The position numbers and the translations under genes were made by a program. Positions 33,587 to 42,606 of a stretch of 64,000 bases of DNA are shown here, in pieces (position 1 is the stretch's first letter; every line of letters starts with the position of its first letter). The stretch spans positions 1 through 64,000 of the forward strand of contig NZ_QOIL01000013.1 of the NCBI RefSeq assembly GCF_003323745.1, in the 5' to 3' direction. This DNA is from Sphaerisporangium album. GTDB lineage: Bacteria > Actinomycetota > Actinomycetes > Streptosporangiales > Streptosporangiaceae. The notes beneath the pieces are model-generated. The model was given only the letters and a program-made list of their open reading frames with translations, searched no databases and had not been told where the DNA came from.

Positions 33587-36550
33587 CTACTCGGTGAGGG
33601 TCAGGTCCTTGACGCGCAGGTCGCCGGTGAAGACCAGGTAGAGGTCGTGGATGCCGCCCGCCCTGGCCAGCGAGGCCGTGACCGTCCTGTAGGAGTACAC
33701 CCCGCCGGTGGCCGGGACCTGGAGGGTGCCGAGCACCCTGCCGGTGGGGGAGCCGAGACGCACCTCGATCCTCCCGGCGGCCGTCGCGGCCACCCCGGCG
33801 CTGACACCGGTGGCCCCGGCCCGCAGGGCGACGTCCTTGAAGGCGATCCAGTCGCCGGCGCCGGTCCTGCCGACCGCGTCGCCGGACGCCTTGGTCTCGT
33901 CGACCAGCTCGACGCCCGCGTAGTCGTCGAAGTCGGCCGCCCGGGTGGGCCGGAACAGGTCACGGGGCGGGATCTTCTCGCCTCGCACGTCCAGCGTGGT
34001 CCGCTGCCGGACGGCGCCGGAGGAGCTTCCGACCATGAGGTCGTGCGCGGACTTCTCGACCGTCCACCTGCCGCGGGTGACGTCCCACAAAGCCAGGTCG
34101 GCGGCCTTGAAGGTGAGGGTGACGGTCTTGGTCCCGCCCGGGTCGAGGTGGACGCGCTGGAAGGCGCGCAGCTGCCTGACGGGCTGGGTCACCCGTGAGG
34201 TGCGCTGGTGGGTGTAGAGCTGGACCACCTCGTCGCCGGCCCGCCTGCCCGTGTTGGTGACCTGGACCGTGGCCGTGACCGTCCCGCCCGGATCCACCGT
34301 GCGCGAGCTCAGGGTGAGGCCCCGGTAGGCGAACGTCGTGTAGCTCAGCCCGTGGCCGAACGGGTACAGCGGCGAGCCCTTGTAGTACAGGTACGTGTGG
34401 CCGGTCTTGGTGATGTCGTAGTCGAGGATGTCCGGCAGGCCGTCCTCGGACCTGTACCAGGTCTGGGTGAGCCGCCCGCCCGGGCCGGTGTCCCCGAAGA
34501 TCACGTCGGCGAGGGCGTTGCCGGTCTCCGCGCCGGCGTGGGTCGTCCACAGCAGCGTGCCGACCTTGTCCTGGACCTTCGGCATGGTGGTCGGGTAGCC
34601 GTCCTCCAGCACGACCACGGTGTTGGGGTTGGCCTTGGTCACGGCGGCGATGAGGTCCTGCTGGCTCTCGCCGAGCGCGAGCCCGGTGCGGTCGTGGTTC
34701 TCCCGGCCGGCGACGAACGGGTCGCTGCCGACCACCACGACGGCGGCGTCGGCGGCCCTGGCCTGATCGGCGGCGGTCCGCGCGCCGCTGGTGAGGACCT
34801 CCTTGGCGAAGCGGGCGGCGTCGGCCTTGGCCCCCATGCCGAGCGTGCCGTCGGCGGCGACGGTCACGTAGTGCTCCGGGATCGACCACCAGCTCTCGTT
34901 GACCTCGTACCCGGCGTACTGGATCAGGTACGTGCCGTCCGGCTGCCGCTCCTGCCGGAACTGCTGCTGGACGAACCAGCCGCCGGGCGTGTCGGAGTTG
35001 GCGAGGAAGGTGCCCCAGTTGCCGGTGAGGAGCTTGCCGGTGCCGGTGTCGCGCAGGGTGGACACCCCGTCGGTCCAGTCGGTGACGTCGAACTTCGACG
35101 CCCCGGCCTGGGTGGCGGCGGTCGCCCTGACCGGGTCGGCGGTGCCGGTGACGGTGATGTACCGGCCGCTCGCGACGTCCTTAAAGGCGACGCGGTCCAG
35201 GGCGGCGGCGCCGGTGACGTCGGCGCCGGAGCCGAGCCGTGTCCTGATGCCGTCCAGCGGGGTGACCTTGTAGGGCATCGTCCCGCCGTACCAGTCGCTG
35301 AGCAGGGTGTCGTGCAGCGGCCCGATGACGGCCACCTTCCTGGTCCGCTTCGGGTCGAGCGGCAGCGTGCCCGCGGAGTTCTTCAGCAGCACCATGGCCC
35401 TGCCCGCGGTCTCGCGGTTGAGGCGCCGGTGAGCAGGGCTGTCGATCACGTCCTTGCCGATCCTGGCGTACGGTCCGCCGTCCGGGTCGAAGTGGCCGAG
35501 ACGGAAGCGGATGGAGAGGGCGTTGCGTATGGACCGGTCGATGTCGGATTCGGCCAGCAGGCCCTTGGCGAGCGCGTCCTTGATGAGCGCGGTCATCGTG
35601 GCGGGTTTGTCGTCGTCGACGGTGAAGCTGTCGATGCCCGCCTTGAGCGTGGCGGCGAACGCCTCGGTCTCGTTGTCGAAATAGTGCTCGGGGTCGGTGA
35701 GCGCGTGCGGCGCCCAGGCGTCGCTGACGTTGTACAGGGTCTTGCCGGTCCAGCTCCGCACCAGGCCGCCGAGGTCGGGGTTGACGGTGTTGGGCCGCCC
35801 GTTGACCAGGTTGTAGGAGCCCATCACGCCGGTGGCGGCGCCGGAGGCGATGGCGGGCTTGAACGCCATCTCGTCGTACTCGTGCTTGACGCGCGGCGGC
35901 AGGTTGGAGGAGGTCAGGCTCCGCCGGTACTCGTTGTTGTTCGCCAAGTAGTGCTTGAGCACGGGCGCGGTCTTCAGGTAGAAGGGGTCGTCGCCCTGCA
36001 GGCCCTTGCCGTAGGCGGTGGAGATCGCGCCGGTGAGCAGGGGGTCCTCGGAGTACCCCTCCTCGTTGCGGCCCCAGCGCGGGTCCCGCAGCAGGTTGAC
36101 GACGGGCGCCCAGACCTGCGTGCCCCACACCACCGGGTCGGCGGAGTTGTGGCCGCGCACCTCGTCGCCGACGGCGGAGCCGACCTTCCTGACGAGCTCG
36201 GGGTCCCAGGTGCTCGCCAGGCCGACCGCCTGCGGGAAGACCGTGCCGCGCGCCAGGGTCTGGGTCCAGCCGTTCTTGTGGTCGTTGGACCAGGCGACGC
36301 CGTGCAACGCCTCGGTGCCGTTCTTGTGGTACGGCACGCCGAGGCGCGGGATGGCCTCCTGGGACTGGTGGAGCAGGGAGATCTTCTCGTCGAGGGTGAG
36401 GCGTCCGAGCAGGTCGCCGACGCGAGTCTCCAAAGGCAGGGCGGGATCACGGAACGGCGGGTCCGCGGCCGCCACGGCGGCGGGGGCCGCCAGCAGCGTC
36501 GTGAGCAGGCCGAGGACGGCCGCCAGGGATAACGGTCGCCGGGGGGACAT
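33587..36550 (-). CDS. Secreted GH3 beta-glucosidase/beta-xylosidase with CBM6-like domain
   Basis: 987 residues. A Sec signal peptide (residues 1-28, LAAVLGLLTTLLAAPAAVAAA) marks export. GH3 features: Lys199-His200 (VLKHYLAN), nucleophile Asp277 (NVSDAWA), RWGRNEEGYSEDP, a fibronectin-III-like domain (GGTVTATVQVTNTGRRAGDEVVQLYTH) and a C-terminal CBM6-like domain (DFDDYAGVELVDE...GDWIAFKDVALRAG...GIHDLYLVF). A mid-protein insertion (about residues 440-570) resembles a ricin/fascin-like carbohydrate-binding region (FKDVASGRYITVTG...QQQFRQERQPDGTYLI). It is the last gene of the operon that begins with the GH31 gene, and probably trims xylan or xyloglucan oligomers outside the cell before import. 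Confidence 0.92.
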   Translation of the reverse strand: MSPRRPLSLAAVLGLLTTLLAAPAAVAAADPPFRDPALPLETRVGDLLGRLTLDEKISLLHQSQEAIPRLGVPYHKNGTEALHGVAWSNDHKNGWTQTLARGTVFPQAVGLASTWDPELVRKVGSAVGDEVRGHNSADPVVWGTQVWAPVVNLLRDPRWGRNEEGYSEDPLLTGAISTAYGKGLQGDDPFYLKTAPVLKHYLANNNEYRRSLTSSNLPPRVKHEYDEMAFKPAIASGAATGVMGSYNLVNGRPNTVNPDLGGLVRSWTGKTLYNVSDAWAPHALTDPEHYFDNETEAFAATLKAGIDSFTVDDDKPATMTALIKDALAKGLLAESDIDRSIRNALSIRFRLGHFDPDGGPYARIGKDVIDSPAHRRLNRETAGRAMVLLKNSAGTLPLDPKRTRKVAVIGPLHDTLLSDWYGGTMPYKVTPLDGIRTRLGSGADVTGAAALDRVAFKDVASGRYITVTGTADPVRATAATQAGASKFDVTDWTDGVSTLRDTGTGKLLTGNWGTFLANSDTPGGWFVQQQFRQERQPDGTYLIQYAGYEVNESWWSIPEHYVTVAADGTLGMGAKADAARFAKEVLTSGARTAADQARAADAAVVVVGSDPFVAGRENHDRTGLALGESQQDLIAAVTKANPNTVVVLEDGYPTTMPKVQDKVGTLLWTTHAGAETGNALADVIFGDTGPGGRLTQTWYRSEDGLPDILDYDITKTGHTYLYYKGSPLYPFGHGLSYTTFAYRGLTLSSRTVDPGGTVTATVQVTNTGRRAGDEVVQLYTHQRTSRVTQPVRQLRAFQRVHLDPGGTKTVTLTFKAADLALWDVTRGRWTVEKSAHDLMVGSSSGAVRQRTTLDVRGEKIPPRDLFRPTRAADFDDYAGVELVDETKASGDAVGRTGAGDWIAFKDVALRAGATGVSAGVAATAAGRIEVRLGSPTGRVLGTLQVPATGGVYSYRTVTASLARAGGIHDLYLVFTGDLRVKDLTLTE

Positions 36551-36606
36551 GGCGCCTCCAGGTCAGGGGGTGCGGGGCCGGCCAGGACCGAGGCCGCCGA
36601 TCACCG

Positions 36607-37506
36607 TCACTTGACGGCGCCGACGGTGATCCCGCGGGTCAGCGTGCGCTGGAAGATCAGGAAGAAGGCGACGGCCGGGACGATGCCGAGCAACGCCGAG
36701 GCGCTCGACATGGTGGCGTCCATCATCTTCTCGCCCTGCAGCACGCCGAGGACCACGGGCACGGTCTGGTTGTCGTTGGAGATCAGGAAGATCAGCGGCA
36801 GGAAGAACTCGTTCCACGTCCAGATGAAGAAGAAGATCAGCAGAACCGACAGGGTCGGGCGGCTGATCGGCACGACGATCCACCACAGGATCCGCCACCG
36901 GCTCGCGCCGTCCATGGCCGCCGCCTCGATGATCGCCTTGGGGAAGCCGCCGAGCACGGCCGCCAGCAGGTACGTCCCGAACGCGGCCTGGATGACCGTG
37001 AAGATGATGATCACCGCGAGCCGGCTGTCGTACAGGCCGGCGGCCTTGGCGAGGTAGTACAACGGGTAGACCAGGGCCTCCTGGGGGAGGGTGTTGGCGA
37101 GCAGGAACAGCACCAGCACCCACAGCCGCCCCCGCACCCGTCCGATGCCGAGGGCGTAGGCGTTGAGCACGGAAAGGATCACGGCCAGCACCGCCACCGA
37201 GCCGCTGATCACCAGGCTGTTGAGCAGCTTCTCGCCGAAGTCGACCCGCTGCCAGAACTGGACGATGCCGTCGAGGTGGACGCCGTGCGGCAGGCCGAGC
37301 GGCCCGTTGGAGGAATAGTCCGCCGGGCTCTTGAGGGCGTTCAGCGTGACGAGGGCGAACGGCAGCAGCATCGCCACGGCGAGCAGGGCCATGGCGGCGA
37401 GGACGGCCCATCTGCCGGGCCCGGCACCGGTGACCCTGCCGTGCTCCCGGCGCTCCCGGCGCGCCCGCCGGGCCGACGCCGCGCGGCGTACCGAAAGGGA
37501 CGTCAT
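36607..37506 (-). CDS. Sugar ABC transporter permease (MalG type)
   Basis: 299 residues, six membrane helices. The EAA loop that docks the ATPase is visible as IEAAAMDGASRWRILWWIVVPISRP. It is the second permease of a carbohydrate importer whose lipoprotein and first permease lie upstream in the same operon. No ATPase gene is present, so a shared MsiK-type ATPase elsewhere in the genome is expected, as in Streptomyces sugar importers. Confidence 0.92.
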   Translation of the reverse strand: MTSLSVRRAASARRARRERREHGRVTGAGPGRWAVLAAMALLAVAMLLPFALVTLNALKSPADYSSNGPLGLPHGVHLDGIVQFWQRVDFGEKLLNSLVISGSVAVLAVILSVLNAYALGIGRVRGRLWVLVLFLLANTLPQEALVYPLYYLAKAAGLYDSRLAVIIIFTVIQAAFGTYLLAAVLGGFPKAIIEAAAMDGASRWRILWWIVVPISRPTLSVLLIFFFIWTWNEFFLPLIFLISNDNQTVPVVLGVLQGEKMMDATMSSASALLGIVPAVAFFLIFQRTLTRGITVGAVK

Positions 37507-37537
37507 GCGGCACGCTCCCCGGCGCGCGTCCGCGCCG

Positions 37538-38482
37538 TCATCGCTCGCGCTCCTGGACGCGCAGGAAGAGGAAGGTGACGACCACGATGATCACCGCCAG
37601 CACGGTGGCGATGGCCGAGCCGTAGCCGACGTTCGCCTTCTGGAAGAAGTTCTGGTAGCTGAAGTAGGACGGCACGTTCGTGGCACGGCCGGGACCTCCC
37701 CGGGTGAGCACGAAGATCGGGCCGAAGACTTTGAGCGCGGCGATCGTGCAGGTCAGGAGCACCACGAAGAGCTCGGGTCTGATCTGCGGCACGGTGATGT
37801 GCCAGAACCGCCGCCACCAGGAGGCCCCGTCGATCTCCGCGGCCTCGTACAACCCCGGGTCGACCCGCTGCAGACCGGCCATGAAGATCACGACCGGGTA
37901 GCCGAGCTGGAACCACACCATGACGGCCATCACGGTCGCGAGCGCGAGATCGGGGTCGCCCAGCCAGTCCCGCGCCAGCGAGCCGAGGCCCACGGTTTCG
38001 AGCAGTTGGTTCAGCGCGCCGAAGGAGGGGTTGAGCATCCATCCCCACACCACCCCGGCGACGGCCACCGGGAGCACCTGCGGCAGGTAGTACGCGGCCC
38101 GCAGCGCGCTCGCCGTGCGCGCGCCGAACCACCTGCCGATGTAGTCGAACAGCGCGGCGGCCAGGACCAGGCCGACCACGGTGGGGACGACCGCCATGGC
38201 GACGATCAGGGCGACGTTGTGCCGGAAGGAGGTCCAGAAGATCTCGTCCCGCAGCAGCCGCGCGTAGTTGTCCAACCCGATCCACCGGGGCGTGCCGACG
38301 CCGGTCCACCGCGTGAAGCTGGTCACGACGTTCATCAGGAAGGGGACGATCACGACCGCGAGGAACAGGACCGCGCTGGGCGCCAGGTAGATCCAGTACC
38401 CGCCGCCCCCGCGCGGCCGGCCGGTGGACCCCGGCGTCCGGGCGCCCTTCGGGGGACGCGTCGCCGAAGCTTGCGCTGCCAT
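37538..38482 (-). CDS. Sugar ABC transporter permease (MalF type)
   Basis: 314 residues, six membrane helices, with the EAA motif YEAAEIDGASWWRRFWHITVPQIRP. The N-terminal cytoplasmic segment of about 30 residues is rich in Arg, Gly and Pro. The gene starts 4 bp after the stop of the binding-protein gene, so the two are translationally close. Confidence 0.92.
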   Translation of the reverse strand: MAAQASATRPPKGARTPGSTGRPRGGGGYWIYLAPSAVLFLAVVIVPFLMNVVTSFTRWTGVGTPRWIGLDNYARLLRDEIFWTSFRHNVALIVAMAVVPTVVGLVLAAALFDYIGRWFGARTASALRAAYYLPQVLPVAVAGVVWGWMLNPSFGALNQLLETVGLGSLARDWLGDPDLALATVMAVMVWFQLGYPVVIFMAGLQRVDPGLYEAAEIDGASWWRRFWHITVPQIRPELFVVLLTCTIAALKVFGPIFVLTRGGPGRATNVPSYFSYQNFFQKANVGYGSAIATVLAVIIVVVTFLFLRVQERER

Positions 38483-38486
38483 CAGC

Positions 38487-39803
38487 TCAGCCGCCGATGT
38501 CGGCGAGGTTCTCGTCGTACGGGCGCGCGAACTCGTCCAGCACCTGGGACGGCGTCTTGGCGCCGTTGATCAGCTCCTGGGCGCCCGCCACCATGACGTC
38601 GTAGTAGCCGGGAGCCGGCCAGTCGGGGTAGTAGGCGAGCCCGTCCTCGGCGGTGAGCTTGTTGAAGTTCTCGATCAGTTCCTTGTTCTTCTCGTCGGTG
38701 ATCGCCGCGGGGTCGGCCGCCACCGGCACGCCGCCCGCGTTCCCGAGCCTGTTCTGGATGTCCTTCTTCATCGTGATGTCGATGAAGTCGTAGGCCAGGT
38801 CCTTGTTCTTCGACTTCTCCGGCACCACCCACAGGTTGCCGCTGGAGCCGGCGTGCAGCCGGTTGCCCGGCCACAGGAAGCTGCCCCACGTGAAGTTCTT
38901 GACCTCGCCGGCCACCCGGCCGTACCACCAGCTGCCGGAGACCATGATGGGGTACTTGCCGGAGATGAACCCCACGCCCATGTCCTCGGCCTTGAGGCTC
39001 GCCGAGTCCTTGGCGATGTACCCCTTCTTCACCCAGTCGGCGAAGGTGGTCGCGCCGTAGGTCCACTCGGGACCGTGGAAGTCGACCCTGCCCTTGTAGA
39101 GCTCGAAGGCGTCCACCCAGGGACGCTGCGCCTTGCTCAGCGCGAGCTGGTACATGATCTGCTGCGCGGGGTACTCGGCGCCGCCGACCGCGATCGGGGT
39201 GATGCCGGCCTTGACGAACGTGTCCAGCGCGGCCGTGAACTCGTCCAGCGTCGTGGGCACCTTGACGCCCTGCTTCTCGAAGGCGTCCTTGTTGTAGTAC
39301 ACCATCACGTACTCGGCGTAGTTCGGAATGCCGTACCAGTTCCCCGAGCCCATGACGCCGCGCTCGTCGTACCGCGCCGTGGTCCGCAGGCTTGGGCTGA
39401 GCAGCTTGTCCCAGCCGCGCTTGGTGACCTGCTCGGTCAGGTCGGTCAGCAGCCCCTGCTTGGACAGCAGGCCGGCGGTGGCGTTGCCCTTGTTGTACTC
39501 CATGATGTCGGGAGCCTGGTCGGACCCGAGGACCATGCCGGCGGTCTTCTGGATCTGCTCGAAGCCCTTCTCCTCGACCTTCACCTTGACGTTCGGGTGG
39601 CCGGCCTCGAACTGCCTGATCGCCTCGGTCCAGGCGACGCCCATGGCGCTGTCGGCCGACTCGTAGTGCCACAGGGTCAGCGTCCTGGGCTCGCCGGAAC
39701 CGCCGCCCCCGCCCGGGGGATCCGAGGAGCCGCAGGCGGCCAGTGCCAGCGCGGCCGCGGCGAGCGCGGCGGCGAATGCTGTTCCGGGTCCTTTGCTGGA
39801 CAT
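38487..39803 (-). CDS. Sugar ABC transporter substrate-binding lipoprotein (family 1)
   Basis: 438 residues. Lipoprotein signal with lipobox L-A-A-C24, then a Gly/Pro/Ser linker. The SBP family-1 body begins RTLTLWHYESADSAMGVAWTEAIRQFEAGHPNVKVKVEE. Aromatic residues (WYGIPNYAEYVMVYYN, GSWWYGR) suit oligosaccharide stacking. It lies directly behind the alpha-xylosidase gene and ahead of the two permeases, so it probably captures xylo- or xyloglucan-oligosaccharides. The exact ligand is unproven. Confidence 0.92.
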   Translation of the reverse strand: MSSKGPGTAFAAALAAAALALAACGSSDPPGGGGGSGEPRTLTLWHYESADSAMGVAWTEAIRQFEAGHPNVKVKVEEKGFEQIQKTAGMVLGSDQAPDIMEYNKGNATAGLLSKQGLLTDLTEQVTKRGWDKLLSPSLRTTARYDERGVMGSGNWYGIPNYAEYVMVYYNKDAFEKQGVKVPTTLDEFTAALDTFVKAGITPIAVGGAEYPAQQIMYQLALSKAQRPWVDAFELYKGRVDFHGPEWTYGATTFADWVKKGYIAKDSASLKAEDMGVGFISGKYPIMVSGSWWYGRVAGEVKNFTWGSFLWPGNRLHAGSSGNLWVVPEKSKNKDLAYDFIDITMKKDIQNRLGNAGGVPVAADPAAITDEKNKELIENFNKLTAEDGLAYYPDWPAPGYYDVMVAGAQELINGAKTPSQVLDEFARPYDENLADIGG

Positions 39804-39820
39804 GGTGGTTCTCCCGTTCG

Positions 39821-42103
39821 TCAGCCGACGACCGCCGCGGCGGGGGCGCCGGCGACGGGGGCGATCTCGCAGTGGGTGATGGGCAGGGGACCGGTGACGC
39901 TGACGCGCAGCACGTCACCCTCCTGCGTGGCGGTGACCGTCGTGTCACCGTCGACGTCGCGGATGACGGCCCGGCCCTCGCCGCCGTAGGCGACGACGCT
40001 CACGTTCGTGAACGGCCCGCCGCCCGTGGTCGGGCGGACCTCGGTCACCGGGATGAGCGAGCCGCGGCGGACGAAGAGCGGGATCTGCTCCAGCGGCTTG
40101 GTGACCTGGACGTACCGGCCGCCGGTGCGGACCTCGTGGGTCCAGTAGTCGACCCACTCGCCCGCGGGCAGGTACACCCGCCGGGTGCCCTCGGGGGCCG
40201 TCATCGGAGCGACGAGCAGGTCCGGTCCGAGCAGGTACTGGAGGTCCGCCTGCCAGGCCACCGGGTCGTCGGGGTGGTCGACGCACAGCGCGCGCATCAT
40301 GGGCGCGCCGGTCCGCGCGGCCTCCACCGCCGCGGAGTAGATGTACGGCATGAGCCGGTACCGCAGCCGCACCGCCTTGACCGCCAGGTGCTCGACCGCG
40401 GGGAACTCCCAGGGCTCGCGGCTGGTGGTGCCGTGGAACCGCACCAGCGGCGACAGCGCCCCGAACTGCGCCCACCGCACGTACAGGTCGTCGGTGGGCG
40501 TGCCGGTGAAGCCGCCCGCGTCGTGGCTCCAGAACGGGACGCCCGACAGGCCGTGTGACAGCCCGCCGCGCAGCGTGCTGCCCATCGCCGCGTAGGAGGT
40601 GTAGGTGTCGCCGCCCCACTGGGCCGCGTGCCGCTGCCCGCCCAGGTACGACGAGCGCGCCCACACCATGCCGTGCCCGTTCACCTCCCGGGTGACATCC
40701 GAGACGAGGTCGTTGAACAGCAGCGCGTAGACGTTGTGCAGCTCGGTGCCGCTCATGCCGTTGCGGGCGACCGCGCCCGCCGGGACGCCTTCGCCGAAGT
40801 CGGTCTTGAACAGTGCGACCCCCTGCCGCAGCAGCGGGCGGAGCAGATCCCTGAACCATTCGGCGGCGTCGGGGTTGGTGAAGTCGACGATGCCGCAGGC
40901 CGGGTGGGAGCCGTGCCAGACGTCGGAGACGTACGCCCCGCCGTCCTGGTCCTTCAGGAAGTAGCCCTTGGCGGCGGCCTCGGCGAAGAGCGGGCTGAGG
41001 TGGGAGATGTACGGGTTCATCCACAGGCAGACCCGGAAACCCTGCTCCGCCAGCTCGGCCAGCATGCCCTCGGGGTCGGGGAAGCCCTCGGCGTCCCACC
41101 GGAGGTCAGACCAGTGCTCCACGACCTGCCAGTAGCAGTCCAGGTGCAGCACGTCGCAGGGGATCCCCCTCTCACGGATCTTCCTGGCCCGCGCCAGCAC
41201 CCGCTCCTGGCTGTCCTTGAAGAAGCCCGAGGAGATCCAGGCGCCGAACGCCCACTTCGGCGGAAGCGCCGGCGCGCAGGTCAGCCGGTCGTACCGGGCG
41301 AGGACCTCCGGCACGGTCGGCCCGGCGATGACGTAGTAGTCGATGAGGTCGTCCGGGACGACGATCTCGACACAGCTGTGGGTCGAGCGGCAGACGTCGA
41401 ACTCCACCGGCATGCCGCTGTCCACCAGGACGCCGTATCCCTCGCTCGACACGAAGAACGGGACGTTCTTGTACGAACGCTCGGACTCCGCGCCGAAGGC
41501 GTCGAAGTTCCACGCGAGCGGGCGCTGGCCCCGCTTGTCGAGCGGCGTGAAACTCTCGCCGAAGCCGCCGAAGTGCTCGTCGGGCCGGGCGGCCAGGCTC
41601 TCGTGGTAGGCGACCGTGACGCCGTCGACCTGGGAGCGGCCGAAGGGCAGCGTGCGCAGGCGCCCGCTGATGTCCACGTGACCGCGGTCCTGCTCGGTCA
41701 GCACACGGCCGTCCGGCCCGGTGAAGCGCAGGTGCCAGGGGTCCGGCGTGATCTCGGCGCGCACGCCTCCGGCGTCCACCACGACCCGGCCGCCGGTGGT
41801 GTCGACCCGGGCGGTGTGGGCCCCCGGCCGCACCATCTGGATGGCCCGCGCCGAGCGGGTGCGTGCCGCCGTGTCCTCGCCCAGGCGCACGCGGATCACG
41901 CCCTCGCCCGCGGCGGTCACCTGGACGACCAGCGCCTCGCCCGCCGAGGTGGAGGCCTTGAGGACCACGCCCCCCTCGTCGGCCGCCAGCACCTCGGCCC
42001 GGCTCAGCGCCGACAGCCCCTGCTCTCCCCGTGCGCGCACCGGAAGCTCCGGGGGATCGGCGCTGGTGTACTCGTGCGCGACCAGTGGAGGACGGTACGG
42101 CAT
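39821..42103 (-). CDS. GH31 alpha-xylosidase (YicI-like)
   Basis: 760 residues, cytoplasmic. The nucleophile Asp435 lies in ALFKTDFGE, the same motif as YicI of Escherichia coli. The acid/base Asp499 lies in QWGGDT, 64 residues later as expected. WSHDAGGF and the N-terminal beta-sandwich (HFGGFGESFTPLDKRGQ) are typical. The KTDFGE form (not DMNE) points to alpha-xylosidase rather than alpha-glucosidase activity, which removes xylose side chains of xyloglucan oligomers such as isoprimeverose. First gene of a five-gene operon with an importer and a secreted GH3; a ROK-type dyad lies 40 bp upstream. Confidence 0.9.
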   Translation of the reverse strand: MPYRPPLVAHEYTSADPPELPVRARGEQGLSALSRAEVLAADEGGVVLKASTSAGEALVVQVTAAGEGVIRVRLGEDTAARTRSARAIQMVRPGAHTARVDTTGGRVVVDAGGVRAEITPDPWHLRFTGPDGRVLTEQDRGHVDISGRLRTLPFGRSQVDGVTVAYHESLAARPDEHFGGFGESFTPLDKRGQRPLAWNFDAFGAESERSYKNVPFFVSSEGYGVLVDSGMPVEFDVCRSTHSCVEIVVPDDLIDYYVIAGPTVPEVLARYDRLTCAPALPPKWAFGAWISSGFFKDSQERVLARARKIRERGIPCDVLHLDCYWQVVEHWSDLRWDAEGFPDPEGMLAELAEQGFRVCLWMNPYISHLSPLFAEAAAKGYFLKDQDGGAYVSDVWHGSHPACGIVDFTNPDAAEWFRDLLRPLLRQGVALFKTDFGEGVPAGAVARNGMSGTELHNVYALLFNDLVSDVTREVNGHGMVWARSSYLGGQRHAAQWGGDTYTSYAAMGSTLRGGLSHGLSGVPFWSHDAGGFTGTPTDDLYVRWAQFGALSPLVRFHGTTSREPWEFPAVEHLAVKAVRLRYRLMPYIYSAAVEAARTGAPMMRALCVDHPDDPVAWQADLQYLLGPDLLVAPMTAPEGTRRVYLPAGEWVDYWTHEVRTGGRYVQVTKPLEQIPLFVRRGSLIPVTEVRPTTGGGPFTNVSVVAYGGEGRAVIRDVDGDTTVTATQEGDVLRVSVTGPLPITHCEIAPVAGAPAAAVVG

Positions 42104-42142
42104 CGATGCGCTCCTGGCGTTCGGGGACTGCCTTAGGAGTTA

Positions 42143-42165
42143 GTTTGGCGTCCATCCCAACAAAC
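42143..42165 (-). promoter_or_regulatory. ROK-type operator upstream of the alpha-xylosidase operon
   Basis: GTTTG (42143-42147) and CAAAC (42161-42165) form an inverted repeat with a 13-base spacer, 40 bp upstream of the GH31 start. The inner bases GG...CC extend the symmetry partly. XylR/ROK repressors of Gram-positives use similar GTTTG...CAAAC sites. Confidence 0.5.
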
Positions 42166-42335
42166 GTCAACGCCCCAATGCCCCCGCGCCGGAGGGGGCC
42201 GCCGGGTCGGACACCTGTCGCGCCACGCGTCTCGCCGGGTTCGTCCCCACGGGGCGCGACGGAGGCCATGGCCCGCATCCTCCGCCTGACGCCGGTCGCA
42301 TCTCGTCATCCCGCAGGCGTATCGGAACGGTAATA

Positions 42336-42354
42336 GAAACGATTATCATTATCG
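42336..42354 (+). promoter_or_regulatory. Fur/Zur-type metal box, importer promoter
   Basis: GAAACGATTATCATTATCG lies in an AT-rich island 250 bp upstream of the importer lipoprotein gene. It contains overlapping NAT-NAT hexamers (GATTATCATTATC) as in Fur-superfamily sites. Its arms match the perfect palindrome at 49444-49460 at most positions. It lacks the TTAGG...CCTAA form of IdeR/DmdR boxes. Confidence 0.6.
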
Positions 42355-42428
42355 ATGCCATCTCGGCCTCGTTCACCCCTGGGGGCCGGGCGTGGCCGTC
42401 GCGAGGTCGGCCGCCGCCTGGCGACGTG

Positions 42429-42461
42429 CAGGGACGAAGCCCCGTAGAGGGCGGGGAAGAG
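42429..42461 (+). repeat. Possible solo right-end remnant of an IS605/TnpB-type element
   Basis: GGGACGAAGCCCCGTAGAGG followed by GCGGGGAAGAGGTC resembles the hairpin-bearing right ends of actinobacterial IS605/TnpB elements (AAGCCCCG...CGGGGAGGATGTC). No tnpA or tnpB remains next to it. Weak resemblance only. Confidence 0.25.
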
Positions 42462-42606
42462 GTCGCCCCCATGACCGCCGTACCGGCCCACCGGCCTTCA
42501 CCATCTCGCCGGGACGTCGCCAGGACCGCACGCCGTCCGCGCGAGCGGTCCTCCGCTCCCGTCCTGCCGCCCGGAAGCGGGACGCTTCCCTATCAAGGAG
42601 AAACCC

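Noticed and set aside
42104..42606. Cobalamin or other riboswitch ahead of the importer operon
   Set aside because: I could not find conserved cores (for example the B12 box GCCACTG). The only structured element is the small hairpin at 42429-42461.
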